A DNA stretch of 64,000 nt from NCBI RefSeq assembly GCF_949987535.1, contig NC_080077.1:37652561-37716560 (forward strand), in the 5' to 3' direction. The notes beneath the pieces are model-generated. The model did no database searches, was not told the origin of the DNA, and saw only the letters and a program-made list of their open reading frames with translations. This DNA is from Balaenoptera acutorostrata (Eukaryota > Chordata > Mammalia > Artiodactyla > Balaenopteridae). How positions within the stretch are numbered: the stretch's first letter is position 1; each line of letters opens with the position of its first letter. This document shows, piece by piece, positions 25,901-33,570 of this stretch. A program made the translations under genes and the position numbers.

Positions 25901-27821
25901 TATAGGTGATGCTCAAAATGTTTGACTTTGGTTCAATGGAATAATGTTGTAAACCAGGGGTCAGCCAGCTATAGCCCGGGGGCCACACTGGCTGCTGCTT
26001 GTCTCTATCAATAAAACTTTACTGAAACAGCCACGCTCTGTCTTTCTCTGTTGTCTATACTGCTTTCACGCTACAGCAGCAGAGCTGAGTAGTTGGCAGC
26101 AAAGACCAAATAGTTCACAAAACCTAAAATATTTACTATCTGACTCTTTACCAAAAAAGGTTTGACCAATGGTTGGGTTACTAGATAGCATATTTCCCCA
26201 ATAAGGTAATAAAAATATGTCATGTTTATGTTGTTCTTTGCATTTTAATACTATTATCTTCTATTTTGCTACATTCACAATGAAAAATAGAAAATGAAAC
26301 ATGAGAATACTAGTACAGTCAAAAACTATGGGAGCTGGAAGGGTCATCTGGTTTAAACTCCACATTTTATTGAGGAAGAAACTTGAGCCTGGAAGGAGGG
26401 TGATGTACCCACAGCTGAGTTGAGATTAAAATCCGCTGCACTTTCCACTCGGGTGCACTATTTCCAGTAAAAAAATTAGTAAACTTCAACAGTGTACATG
26501 ATGTAAGAAGTGGTTTCTTACCATTTCTTACCCTGGTTTGGACCAGGGTGGTAATGGTAGAAAAAGTAAGAAGTCAGATTCTGGATATATTTTGAGTATA
26601 GAGTCGACAGGATTTGTGTATGGGGGGGTTTATGAGAGGAGTCTGAGGATTTTGGACTTCCCACTAGACAGGAAAGATGGGGGGAAGAATAGGTTTGGAG
26701 GAAGAAAATCAGGGGTCCCAGAAGCCAAGGGAAGAAAGTGTTTCAAGAGGGCAGGAGTAGCCGTCAGATTAAGCAACACGGAGCTGATCGGTATCCTTGG
26801 TAAAAGCAGTTTTGGTGGAACGATGGTAAGTCTGACAGCATGACTTTTACACGGTGGGGCAGAGGGTGGCCTGGAAGCAACGAGGAGCGTGGAGGACAGG
26901 CTCTGGCCTGGTGGTAGGAGCTGCATGAGACAGAAGACAGCTGCGGCTGGAGGGGCTGCAGAGAAAGCTGTATCCTCAGGACGAGTAGGTGTCAGTTAGG
27001 GCAAGAAAGTGAAGGGGACATTCAGAGAAGAGATGGAGCCTAGCGAATCAATGGAATAGAGTTAACTGTGGAATGAAGAGCAAGCAACAAAAGGCACTGG
27101 CAAGAGAAGACAGTCAGGGAAGAAGAGACGGTGGGTTTAACCCCCCCCCCCCACGTGCTAGCCACCATCCACCTAAGATAGCTCGGAGCTTGGTCGCTGC
27201 CCAGGGCAGAAGCCCAGAGGGTGCCAAGGAGCCAGGAAGGCAGCGCAGACTAGCCGGTTTCATTGCAGATGTTTGCACTCTTGTTTGCGTCCTGGGACAG
27301 CCCAGACCCCCTGGTCTTCCTATCAGTCTTTATATATGTAGGTGCATTGTTCCCCACAACTAATTGCAGATTCAGAATGGACAGCGATTGTTCTCAGTTC
27401 TCTGGACTCCATCCTCCCTGAGTTTCCCTACAGTTCCTGGTAGGGGTATTCAGAGGCTGCCTGGTGAGGTTTTCCCCAGCTCTGCCTGAGCTGTAGTTCT
27501 TTGCGTGATTCTCATCCTCATGCTTGATAGCAGCTGGGGTGACGTAGCATAAGCTCCGAGGGGTTGCCTTTGGCCTCTCTCCAGGACCTGGAATCTTACT
27601 CTGCGTTGGAGTGAAGTATGGGTCAGATCACAGACTCGAGCTCCTGACAAGCCCTAGGATCCAGCTGGAGAAACTGATGTATTCACTTGTCATTATCTTT
27701 TTCCCCATCTTCTTGCATTGCAGGAAAATTCAGTCACCCTGAGATAGCCCAGCTTGTTTCTGAACTTGAGGCAGAAAGAAACGCTAACATAGCTGCCGCC
27801 GCCGGTGAGCCGCACTCGTGA
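10459..27821 (+). CDS. HDDC2: HDDC2, 5'-deoxynucleotidase (HD domain containing 2), six coding exons
   Basis: Coding exons are 10459-10530, 11779-11900, 13755-13857, 20286-20354, 24350-24488 and 27724-27821. All introns are GT/AG. The lengths sum to 603 nt, 200 residues plus TGA, against 204 in human HDDC2. The product is an HD-superfamily metal-dependent phosphohydrolase; the family (bacterial YfbR-like) removes the 5' phosphate from deoxynucleoside monophosphates, probably in the cytosol. HD ligands are visible: His45 (SDHMYR, exon 2), His73-Asp74 (VHDMAE, exon 3) and Asp139 (QLDQC, exon 5). No signal peptide or membrane segment is seen. The first exon is four residues shorter than human near the N-terminus. 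The gene starts in a CpG island and converges on TPD52L1. All key residues are intact, so it looks functional. Confidence 0.97.
11779..11900 (+). CDS. HDDC2: HDDC2 coding exon 2
   Basis: Encodes residues 25-64 and two bases of codon 65. The acceptor is tttttatcag and the donor gtaagc. The start of the HD domain is here: [12 protein letters not shown], then [12 protein letters not shown] with the first metal-binding His at residue 45. It leaves the frame at phase 2 (CG), completed by A from exon 3 to give Arg65. Confidence 0.96.
12351..12494 (+). mobile_element. CHR-type SINE, short form, in HDDC2 intron 2
   Basis: Starts ggacttccctggtggtccag, has box B (gtttgatccct) and a (TAAA)n tail. The 15-bp target duplication AAAATGCTTTTTGAG lies at 12336-12350 and 12495-12509. 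Confidence 0.9.
13190..13355 (-). repeat. MIR SINE
   Basis: Antisense MIR core: ttttttacagatgataaaaa, then aacttggcaaaggtcacaca and gctaatagttg. Confidence 0.75.
13755..13857 (+). CDS. HDDC2: HDDC2 coding exon 3 (HD motif)
   Basis: Encodes the rest of Arg65 and residues 66-99, with the diagnostic HD pair in [20 protein letters not shown] (His73, Asp74). The acceptor is ctggtcag. The donor is gtcagt, less usual than the gtaagt-type donors of the other exons. An antisense LTR-like repeat begins within about ten bases of this donor. Confidence 0.95.
13866..14340 (-). mobile_element. Antisense LTR next to HDDC2 exon 3
   Basis: On the - strand there is a TATA box (TATAAATA, 14005-14012) and, about 80 nt downstream, AATAAA (13923-13928). 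The element ends in CAACA, seen as tgttgac at about 13866 on the + strand. This U3-R-U5 order is that of a retroviral LTR. The family is not identified. It starts about 8-10 bases after the exon 3 donor. The upper border is uncertain. Confidence 0.55.
14341..15900 (-). mobile_element. Probable degenerate internal part of an antisense endogenous retroelement
   Basis: Upstream, in the LTR's sense, of the LTR at 13866. It carries broken - strand frames at 14785-15048 and 15062-15313 that could be a decayed 3' gene. A 33-bp direct repeat brackets 14343-15461. I cannot assign a family, and the frames are interrupted by stops. It could instead be several unrelated old insertions. Confidence 0.3.
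16340..16570 (-). repeat. MIR SINE
   Basis: Antisense MIR: taatcctcacagcaatcctt, ccattttacagatgagaaac and cacagctagtaaatggcaag. Confidence 0.85.
16571..18700. other. HDDC2 intron 3, no gene seen
   Basis: Stop-rich sequence with no recognised exon or clear repeat. The frame overlap at 17800-18164 shows no known domain. Confidence 0.5.
18718..19985 (+). mobile_element. Young 5'-truncated LINE-1 in HDDC2 intron 3
   Basis: 1268 nt of L1 3' end: C-terminal ORF2, a G-rich 3'UTR, and tail (gtactccaataaagatgta, then poly(A)). It is flanked by a 14-bp target duplication AAGATGTAAAATCC at 18704-18717 and 19986-19999. It is in the same orientation as HDDC2. Confidence 0.95.
18802..19620 (+). pseudogene. 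LINE-1 ORF2p C-terminal fragment (272-codon open frame)
   Basis: Encodes only the C-terminal part of the L1 ORF2 protein, after the endonuclease and reverse transcriptase. The typical [15 protein letters not shown] block is near residues 9-23. The cysteine motif CX3CX7HX4C lies at Cys129, Cys133, His141 and Cys146. It stays open for 272 codons, so the insertion is fairly recent. Upstream bases (18718-18801) are also ORF2 but out of frame or stopped. It is not a host gene and is inactive because of truncation. Confidence 0.9.
20286..20354 (+). CDS. HDDC2: HDDC2 coding exon 4
   Basis: This 69-nt exon of 23 codons is in phase 0 at both ends, so skipping it would keep the frame. It encodes [20 protein letters not shown] and LWE, a helical region of the HD fold that matches human HDDC2 closely. 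The acceptor is tatttcag and the donor gtaagt. Confidence 0.95.
21190..21565 (+). mobile_element. MaLR-type (MLT1/MST-like) LTR, sense
   Basis: Matches the mammalian MaLR LTR in order: caaataagaccttatttgga, gactggtgtccttataaaaa, ctccagaactgggagataat, aaatttctgttgcttaagcc, and an end in aaaactaatt. It is in HDDC2 intron 4. Subfamily not assigned. Confidence 0.8.
21700..21840 (-). repeat. MIR-like SINE
   Basis: Antisense MIR core: ttattttatgggtaagaaga, then ccttgcccaaggtctcttag and ctagctggtg. Confidence 0.6.
21935..22385 (-). mobile_element. MaLR-type LTR, antisense
   Basis: Reverse complement of the same LTR type as at 21190: gctgctgtaacaaattacca, ggcttaaaacaacaatgtat, tttccaaataaggttacatt. 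The two LTRs face each other about 370 bp apart. Confidence 0.8.
22409..22640 (+). repeat. MIR SINE
   Basis: Sense MIR: agctatgtgatcttgggcaa, ctctgtgtctcaatttcctc, ttgcctgacacatagtacac. Confidence 0.85.
22641..24349. other. HDDC2 intron 4, distal part, no gene seen
   Basis: No exon-like frame or clear repeat is recognised up to the exon 5 acceptor. Confidence 0.5.
24350..24488 (+). CDS. HDDC2: HDDC2 coding exon 5
   Basis: Encodes residues 123-168 and the first base of Gly169. It contains [20 protein letters not shown], whose Asp139 is the last metal ligand of the HD domain, then a tail of [19 protein letters not shown]. The acceptor is tttacttag and the donor gtatgc. Confidence 0.95.
24655..24880 (+). 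repeat. MIR SINE
   Basis: Sense MIR with catactagctgtgtgcttcc, ctctgtgtcctctctgaaga and a 3' part near ataatatgtaagtgctttat. Confidence 0.7.
24955..25165 (+). repeat. MIR SINE
   Basis: Sense MIR with gggtttgaatcctggttctg, then ccacatacaatttatgtaac and aagtgcttagaataatggct. It follows another MIR by about 75 bp. Confidence 0.8.
25955..26168 (-). mobile_element. hAT-Charlie-type nonautonomous DNA element
   Basis: Starts caggggtcagcc and ends aaaaaaggtttgacc, with an inner block aaaatatttactatctgact. These fit the common mammalian hAT elements with CAGGGGTC ends. The orientation and exact subfamily are uncertain. Confidence 0.65.
26169..27723. other. HDDC2 intron 5, no gene seen
   Basis: A MIR-like trace lies at about 26330-26470. 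A 12-base C run lies at about 27141-27153. The frames at 26538-26926 show no known domain. Confidence 0.5.
27724..27821 (+). CDS. HDDC2: HDDC2 coding exon 6, C-terminus and stop
   Basis: Encodes [20 protein letters not shown] then [12 protein letters not shown], with TGA at 27819-27821. The acceptor is cttgcattgcag. It matches the alanine-rich C-terminal end of human HDDC2. The 3'UTR follows without a further intron. Confidence 0.95.
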
Positions 27822-28072
27822 GATGCGCTCCTGTAACAAACATTTTATTTTTCTGTTTCATGGTATTGTGTTTTGCCACTGTTGGTCTGTTGATTCCCCA
27901 GATGTGAGTCTGTTTATTTTCAATTGCCGGGACTCCAGCAAGAAACGTGATACAATTTGGACAGTAAAAGAAGCTACAGAACAGGGTGTGGTCCTGAAAA
28001 TGCCCTGGATGAAGACTTGGAGGGTGGGGGGCTTTTTATGAACTGAATAAATAAATTTTGAAAACCTTAAAC
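27822..28072 (+). other. HDDC2: HDDC2 3'UTR
   Basis: Sequence after the HDDC2 stop up to the likely cleavage site, about 15-20 bases after two overlapping AATAAA hexamers at 28046-28051 and 28050-28055. The 3' end is inferred from the signals only. Confidence 0.7.
28046..28055 (+). promoter_or_regulatory. HDDC2: Poly(A) signal of HDDC2 (two overlapping AATAAA)
   Basis: AATAAATAAA, two overlapping canonical hexamers about 225 nt after the HDDC2 stop. It is not in a recognisable repeat, and a T-rich stretch follows soon after. Confidence 0.75.
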
Positions 28073-29400
28073 TTTGGAATATTTATTACTGATTTTAAGT
28101 CATCTTATTCTGAGTTAATAACCTACCTCCCTGAAGGCCAGATTCATTGAACAATAGAAAATTTAATTATGATTGCTTTTAAGAAGATTCTTCAGCTGGC
28201 TTAGTGATAAGGATCCAGGAAAGACAAAAGTATCATAATGCATTCTGCCATCAGGTGAAATGTTGCTTTATTCAGATTCTGCAGCCAGATTTTTAATTCA
28301 CTATGATCTGCTTTAGGCCCCTGATCATAGACTTGTAAACCTGGTAACTGGTTCTGCCTCCCCTGCTCAATCCTTTCTGTCATTTGGGGAAATGAATCTG
28401 GGCATGCGATCTCAAATGGCATTTCTCTTCCTCTGTTTTTCCCTGGCTGATTTATATTCTTCAGACCTTGATTATGAGAATATTTGTCACCAGACGAGAA
28501 ATACATGAGTTATTACTGGGTCACAGGACCTTATGGAGAGAACACATCCGACCCGACTTCTTCCCCTCATTTCCCTTTCATAGGGTAAGTAATCTGCCCG
28601 CTTGCCTTTACATGTTGCACAGCCACTGAATGGTGAGGAAAGGGAGGCTATCTATGCAGACCTGCTCAGTAGCTTGGTGGGAGCATAATGCCTGTCCCTT
28701 TAATTCAGATGTCAGTTTCCATTTGAAGAAGGCCTAAAAAGGCTGGCATGGTGAGAATCCTAGGCACCGTTTCTTTGGAAACTCTTTGCAGTATCCATGG
28801 ATACCCAATCTGCCGGAAGCAAGGTGCATGATCTCTTTAGGAGCAACACAAACGTGTACATAGAGCTGATCTGCATTGAAAAGAGCAGTGCTTCTCTGCA
28901 CTGAAATGCTGCTGAATCACAGCAACAGTATGTAAAAAGCAGTAAATAGTTGAAAGTCAGCAAAGTCTGGTTATTAATTGGAGATATGGTTAAGAAGAAA
29001 ACAACTGTATCTATCAGTGTTTTGGAGTTTTTTCTCCTGGCATGAAAACATGCACACAAAATAACCCTTGATAAAGTTCAAATATTTATAACCAGAAGAT
29101 TTTCTGTGGCCCTGGAGTTTTATTTGGGTTGTTTGCCTGCTGTAATTTTCATAAATCCACACAGAGACTTTCGAAGTCTTTACTGGGTCAGACTTAATAC
29201 TGGTCACAATCATTATCTCAGTTTTCCATTTACCTACCAAATGAGGGTTCACACTTAGTCCTAAAGCTTCCTTATTGGGCTAATATATTTAAAAACAGAA
29301 AATGTAATGGTGTTATAAATAAAATATCCTTTAATAAGGACAAAACGAAGATCAATAAAAGAAGATAGCTATTGCATTCACCAGCCAATGTCTACAAATA
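28073..29400. other. Intergenic gap between the HDDC2 and TPD52L1 3' ends
   Basis: No exon or clear repeat is recognised. The frames are short and unlike known families. Confidence 0.5.
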
Positions 29401-29419
29401 GTTAAGCATTATCAATCTA

Positions 29420-29935
29420 ATGTTTTTTTCTTCTTCGATACCTGTGCTGCTTGTCTGGAATTGGTCTTCTGAATAACAAACCCTAGAACTATGTTGCCGA
29501 GTAAATAATTATTCTTGGGTTGAACTGTTGGTTCGCAGACTGGCTCCTCTACACGGACGGCAAGGAGAGACTGAAGAAGAGGCAGGCACTCCAGCTTAGT
29601 AGGTGGCCAGTTCACAAGCAAGGCAACTTACATATGCAGCTTGTCTGCAGCGGCCTCAAGACAAGATCGCTGCACTCGCCTGTCAGAATCTTGAGTTTAT
29701 ATAGAAGCTTTAACTGGCTTCAGTCAGTCATGTGTACCATCCAGATGGTCCCAATCATTATTGTCTCAAGGCAGCATCCTTGAAACAGCTCCTAGTGTGG
29801 GAATGGTAGGTGGAACACACATTACACGCACAGGGATGGGGTGAGGACCCTCCGATTGCCTGGGTCCAGCTCTCTGGTCAGCTGGTGGTCACATCCTCCT
29901 GATGACCTCCTCCAGCATGAACTCAACAAAAAAAA
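29420..29935 (-). mobile_element. Possible antisense LTR
   Basis: On the - strand it would start TGTTGAGTTCATG (29935 downward) and carry a TATATAAA box at about 29700, as expected of an LTR U3. No clean AATAAA or family match was found. The neighbouring GC-rich stretch 29940-30160 is unexplained. Confidence 0.3.
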
Positions 29936-30160
29936 GAATTCCTTGTTACCTCTTAGGAATGAGGAAGAGACTACCCCGCACTCAAAAAGAGGAGCAGCTG
30001 GAAGGGTTGGTCTGCAGGGGGCACCTCAGGCTAGTTCTCCCTGCCTGGTCCCTGGGGCTGATCCGGGTCGGGTGGAGGTGGGGGTGGTTCCTTCTCCGAA
30101 ACAATTCCTTGTTTTCCCATTGTTTGTGGGCTACCATTTCCCTAGCTCTTAGGTAATTCT

Positions 30161-31558
30161 CAATGCCCTTATATTTGACAAATACTAATTCTAACAGAAT
30201 GGCCAACCTGTTCATCTTAAAGTCTTGTAACATATGCTCTGGGATAAATGACTAACCAAGTGCCTTGGGAAGAGCATCCTCTGTACCCTGCATTTTTATT
30301 TAAGTAACTTGCCAGTCTTTATAGACAAAGTGAGATTGGGGATGATTTCTGTGGGAGATTTAGGATTATGTTATTTGTGGTTTGCCTTGATATATATACT
30401 CTTTATGGTAGAAACTGAAAGTCAAGTAGAAATAAAATAAAGAACTTTACCATTCTTAAATAAAGATTATCAAAAATAACCATAAGATTTTGTCAAATAT
30501 AGTTTGAAATTATATTTGAATGCCAGGTTTGAAGAAGTTGCTTTACATGTCATATTTAAATCACTTTTTAACCTTATCACCACCTTCCTTTATTGTACCC
30601 ATCCCATCCACACTCCAATTTAATAAAAAGTGAGAGGAGAGGCTTGGGGTGAAAGTTCACAACCTTATGCACCATTTTACAGTGAAGTTCAACAACTTTC
30701 AAGCTGATGGGTAATTTTGGAACAATGCACTGTGGCAGAAGAGCCGCTTAGATTCCCAGAGTTCTCTTCACGTTGACCACTGTGAGTGGCATGGCTTATC
30801 AGGACAGTTTGTTCTGTTGTCTACGGTTCAAGAGCAGATTTATAAGAAAATGTGTAATTTAGGGAAAGATACAGATTGCTTTGCTGACATGACCTACCAA
30901 TTGTCATAGTCTATGAGATATGAGTTTAAGATAAATTTGCAGTGTAAATTTCTGAATATTTTCCATCAGAGCAACAGGATTTAAAAAGTAATGAATGGTT
31001 AAATTACGGAATGGCTTACTTAAAAAAAAAAAGTTTATTTTGTAATCACAATTCACATTGGAATTTTCAATTATTGAGATGCATTTTTGGTATCATACAT
31101 GTTGTGGCATTTCGTATACTTGGCTGACCTGACCTGAAGTCGTTTTGATTTGTTAGCAAAAGGCTATGTCCATTGTGTGCAAATACTGTTCAGTACTTGT
31201 GGAACACTTTAAACTACTGCATGTGAACTAAGCCCAGCTGGACAAAATAGGGCAACTCAGCGGCCAGTCAAGTTGGGACATACTTGCCCGTGCAAAGTCA
31301 GGGAGACACGAGCAGCTCCTGAGTGATTCAGCAGTGAGAAGACGAGACCTACCAGCCAACAACTGATTGAATTATTCTACTCACACATCTCATGACAAAA
31401 TGAAAAAAGATATGTCATGGCCATTATATCACTCCCAGATCAGAGGGAATAATTTTAATTAAAAACAAACTTTTCAATTAATAGAGGTGATGTGAATATA
31501 GTTTTTACAAAACTGATGAAATTAGAATTTTTGAAGAATGGTTTAAAATAAACAGCTA
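30161..31558. other. Intergenic, no gene seen
   Basis: AT-rich sequence without a recognised gene. + TTTATT at 30589-30594 could be a distal - strand AATAAA. Confidence 0.4.
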
Positions 31559-31700
31559 GGGACTTTCCTGGTGGTCTAGTGGTTAAGACTCCGTGCTCCC
31601 AATGCAGGGGACCCGGGTTCGATCCCTGGTCAGGGAACTAGATTCTGCATGCTGCAACTAAGATCCGGCACAGCCAAAAAAAATTAAAATAAATAAATAA
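31559..31700 (+). mobile_element. CHR-type SINE, short form
   Basis: Starts gggactttcctggtggtcta, has box B (gggttcgatccct) and an A-rich (TAAA)n tail ending near aataaaataaaca. The target duplication is obscured by the A-rich tail. Confidence 0.85.
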
Positions 31701-33269
31701 AATAAACATAAAATATATTTTATTTTAGCTTTGAGGCATTAACACTAATTTTCTTGATTATTTTTCTACCTAATTTTAATACTGTGTTTTCAGACTGTAG
31801 GGTTGAGACTATTGTGCGCAGAAATGGGTTGGTGAATGAAAATACGTTTATAGCAAAATAACTGCATTTTCTAATACAATGCAGCATGCTGAATGCAATC
31901 AAAAAGAAGGTGGCAGTGAGTCTACAAAAGGTGACCAGGCAACTGCAGATTGGTCACAGAGAGACCGAGGACACGCTGCAGCAGGGGGTGAGCAACTCAG
32001 TCACAAGCCAGCTGGACAGGGTTTGGCTCCAACCAGGAGGCTGGGAGGATAAATTAGGGAGAATGCCAGTGCTCCTACTGGCAGGGCTCCTTTGTCCACT
32101 CTGGTTCAAGTTTATAGCCCCACACCTATTGCTCCTGAGGTTTCAGGCCTCAGAGATTATGTGGCCCTGAACCAGTTCGATTTTCAGTTAGGTGTACGGA
32201 TTGTCCTGCTCCATTAACTTCAATGGAAATTTTTAGGTTGGTCTTATTTCACTATTTACATATATCCACTTCTATTTAATAATAAGTTAAAAAATGAACA
32301 ATGAACATACTATCTATCTATATTATGTATATTATATATTATTTATATATAATATATAGTTATATATATTGCTTATTTAAATTGTGAATTTTTAGTTGGT
32401 AGGTCTATTCTACATTCTACAGTGTATATTAAAAAAATGTAGCTATAGGGTGCTACTGACAACAAATGCTACCTTCTACCTAATAACAAATGTATGTTCC
32501 CATTTAGAAGAAAAAAGAAGCATATGATGTGGAAGGTAAACAGTACTGCAGAAATCTGATTGTACTGATTGATGCTTTTTTCATTCTTGTGAGCAATTTG
32601 CAAACTGGAAACAGTTGCAGAGCTCTGCTTCTCCCATTTTCTAGCAATTCCCTTTTCAGCTATCTCTTGCCTACTTAACTCAGTAGTTACCAAGTTAACT
32701 ACTACTCTAGGTAGATTAGAGAGAATTTTAGAATCGTAGATTGTTTCAGCATCCTAAGGTAGCTGAGGTTATAATTACTTACATATCCTCTCTCATATTT
32801 TCCAAATTAGCAGAAGTTGATTTAAAATAGCATCTGCAGAATTATACCTACCACCTTTCAAGGTCATCAGCAGAACTGAAACGTAAAGAAATTAAGAATT
32901 CAAAGTCGTCATTAAAATCAATTATTTTAATTGCTTAAATAAACATAAGGAATTAAAGTAGGCGAGGGAGATCGGAAGCAGTTTGATGAAATTCTCAGTG
33001 TCATCCCATTCACTGCTAGAGACAGTCAGAAAGAGCTCCATCCTGTGGACAGAACTGAAAGGAGGCACTGAGCCTTCAAAGACATGCACTTCGTACAGGA
33101 GTCCAAGCAAAAATCAAAGCAAATAATTAATAGCTACATGTTTGGAAAATATGTTGAATTACACAAAAAACAAGGGTCGTGACCAACTGTGTACCTGCTG
33201 AAGCCGACATTTTAAAAGATGACAATCTATGAATACTAAAGTGTGATGGTCATGTGGTCCATCAACACA

Positions 33270-33424
33270 AATTCAAGTGGAAATCATTTAATTAAACTTT
33301 CAGGAGAAGGCATTTGAAGAACAAGGTCAAGGCCTGGGTCTTCCAGTGGGATTCTGGTCTTCAAATCCGGATGCGCGCGGGCAGGGCAGGGTCCCTGGAG
33401 GCGGCTGCGGGCGCGGGCGGGGCC
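33270..33424 (-). other. TPD52L1: TPD52L1 3'UTR (short, inferred)
   Basis: - strand sequence after the TAG. The first 65 nt are GC-rich, then it becomes AT-rich up to an ATTAAA-type signal at 33287-33292. The end is inferred; a longer 3'UTR using a signal further down (for example + TTTATT at 30589-30594) cannot be excluded. Confidence 0.5.
33287..33292 (-). promoter_or_regulatory. TPD52L1: Candidate poly(A) signal ATTAAA of TPD52L1
   Basis: ATTAAA on the - strand, about 135 nt after the stop codon. It is the second most common vertebrate hexamer, and no AATAAA lies closer. Confidence 0.5.
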
Positions 33425-33570
33425 CTAGCACTGCAGCTCCTCCCCCTCGGCCCGCCGGGGACCGCCGGCCGAGCTCTGCGCGCTGGCTTGGGCCGTGGAG
33501 CTCAGCACCTCCTCGAAGCTGCCTCCGCCGTGGTTCGTCCCGCCTACTTTCGTCTGAAACGGGTTGAGAC
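33346..33570. promoter_or_regulatory. CpG-dense block over the last exon of TPD52L1
   Basis: High GC with many CG dinucleotides (for example ggatgcgcgcgggcagggca), isolated in AT-rich DNA. Whether it is a true orphan CpG island or only a GC-biased coding exon is open. Confidence 0.6.
33425..33553 (-). CDS. TPD52L1: TPD52L1 last coding exon
   Basis: 129 nt in phase 0, with acceptor gtttcag. It encodes 42 residues starting TKVGGTN and continuing GGGSFEEVLSSTAQASAQSS, ending EGEELQC, then TAG (33425-33427 on the + strand as cta). The length matches the human last exon, but the C-terminal half is rich in Gly/Pro/Arg/Ala codons. The exon sits in a CpG-dense block, unlike the AT-rich flanks. Confidence 0.94.
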   Translation of the reverse strand, partial: TKVGGTNHGGGSFEEVLSSTAQASAQSSAGGPRRAEGEELQC

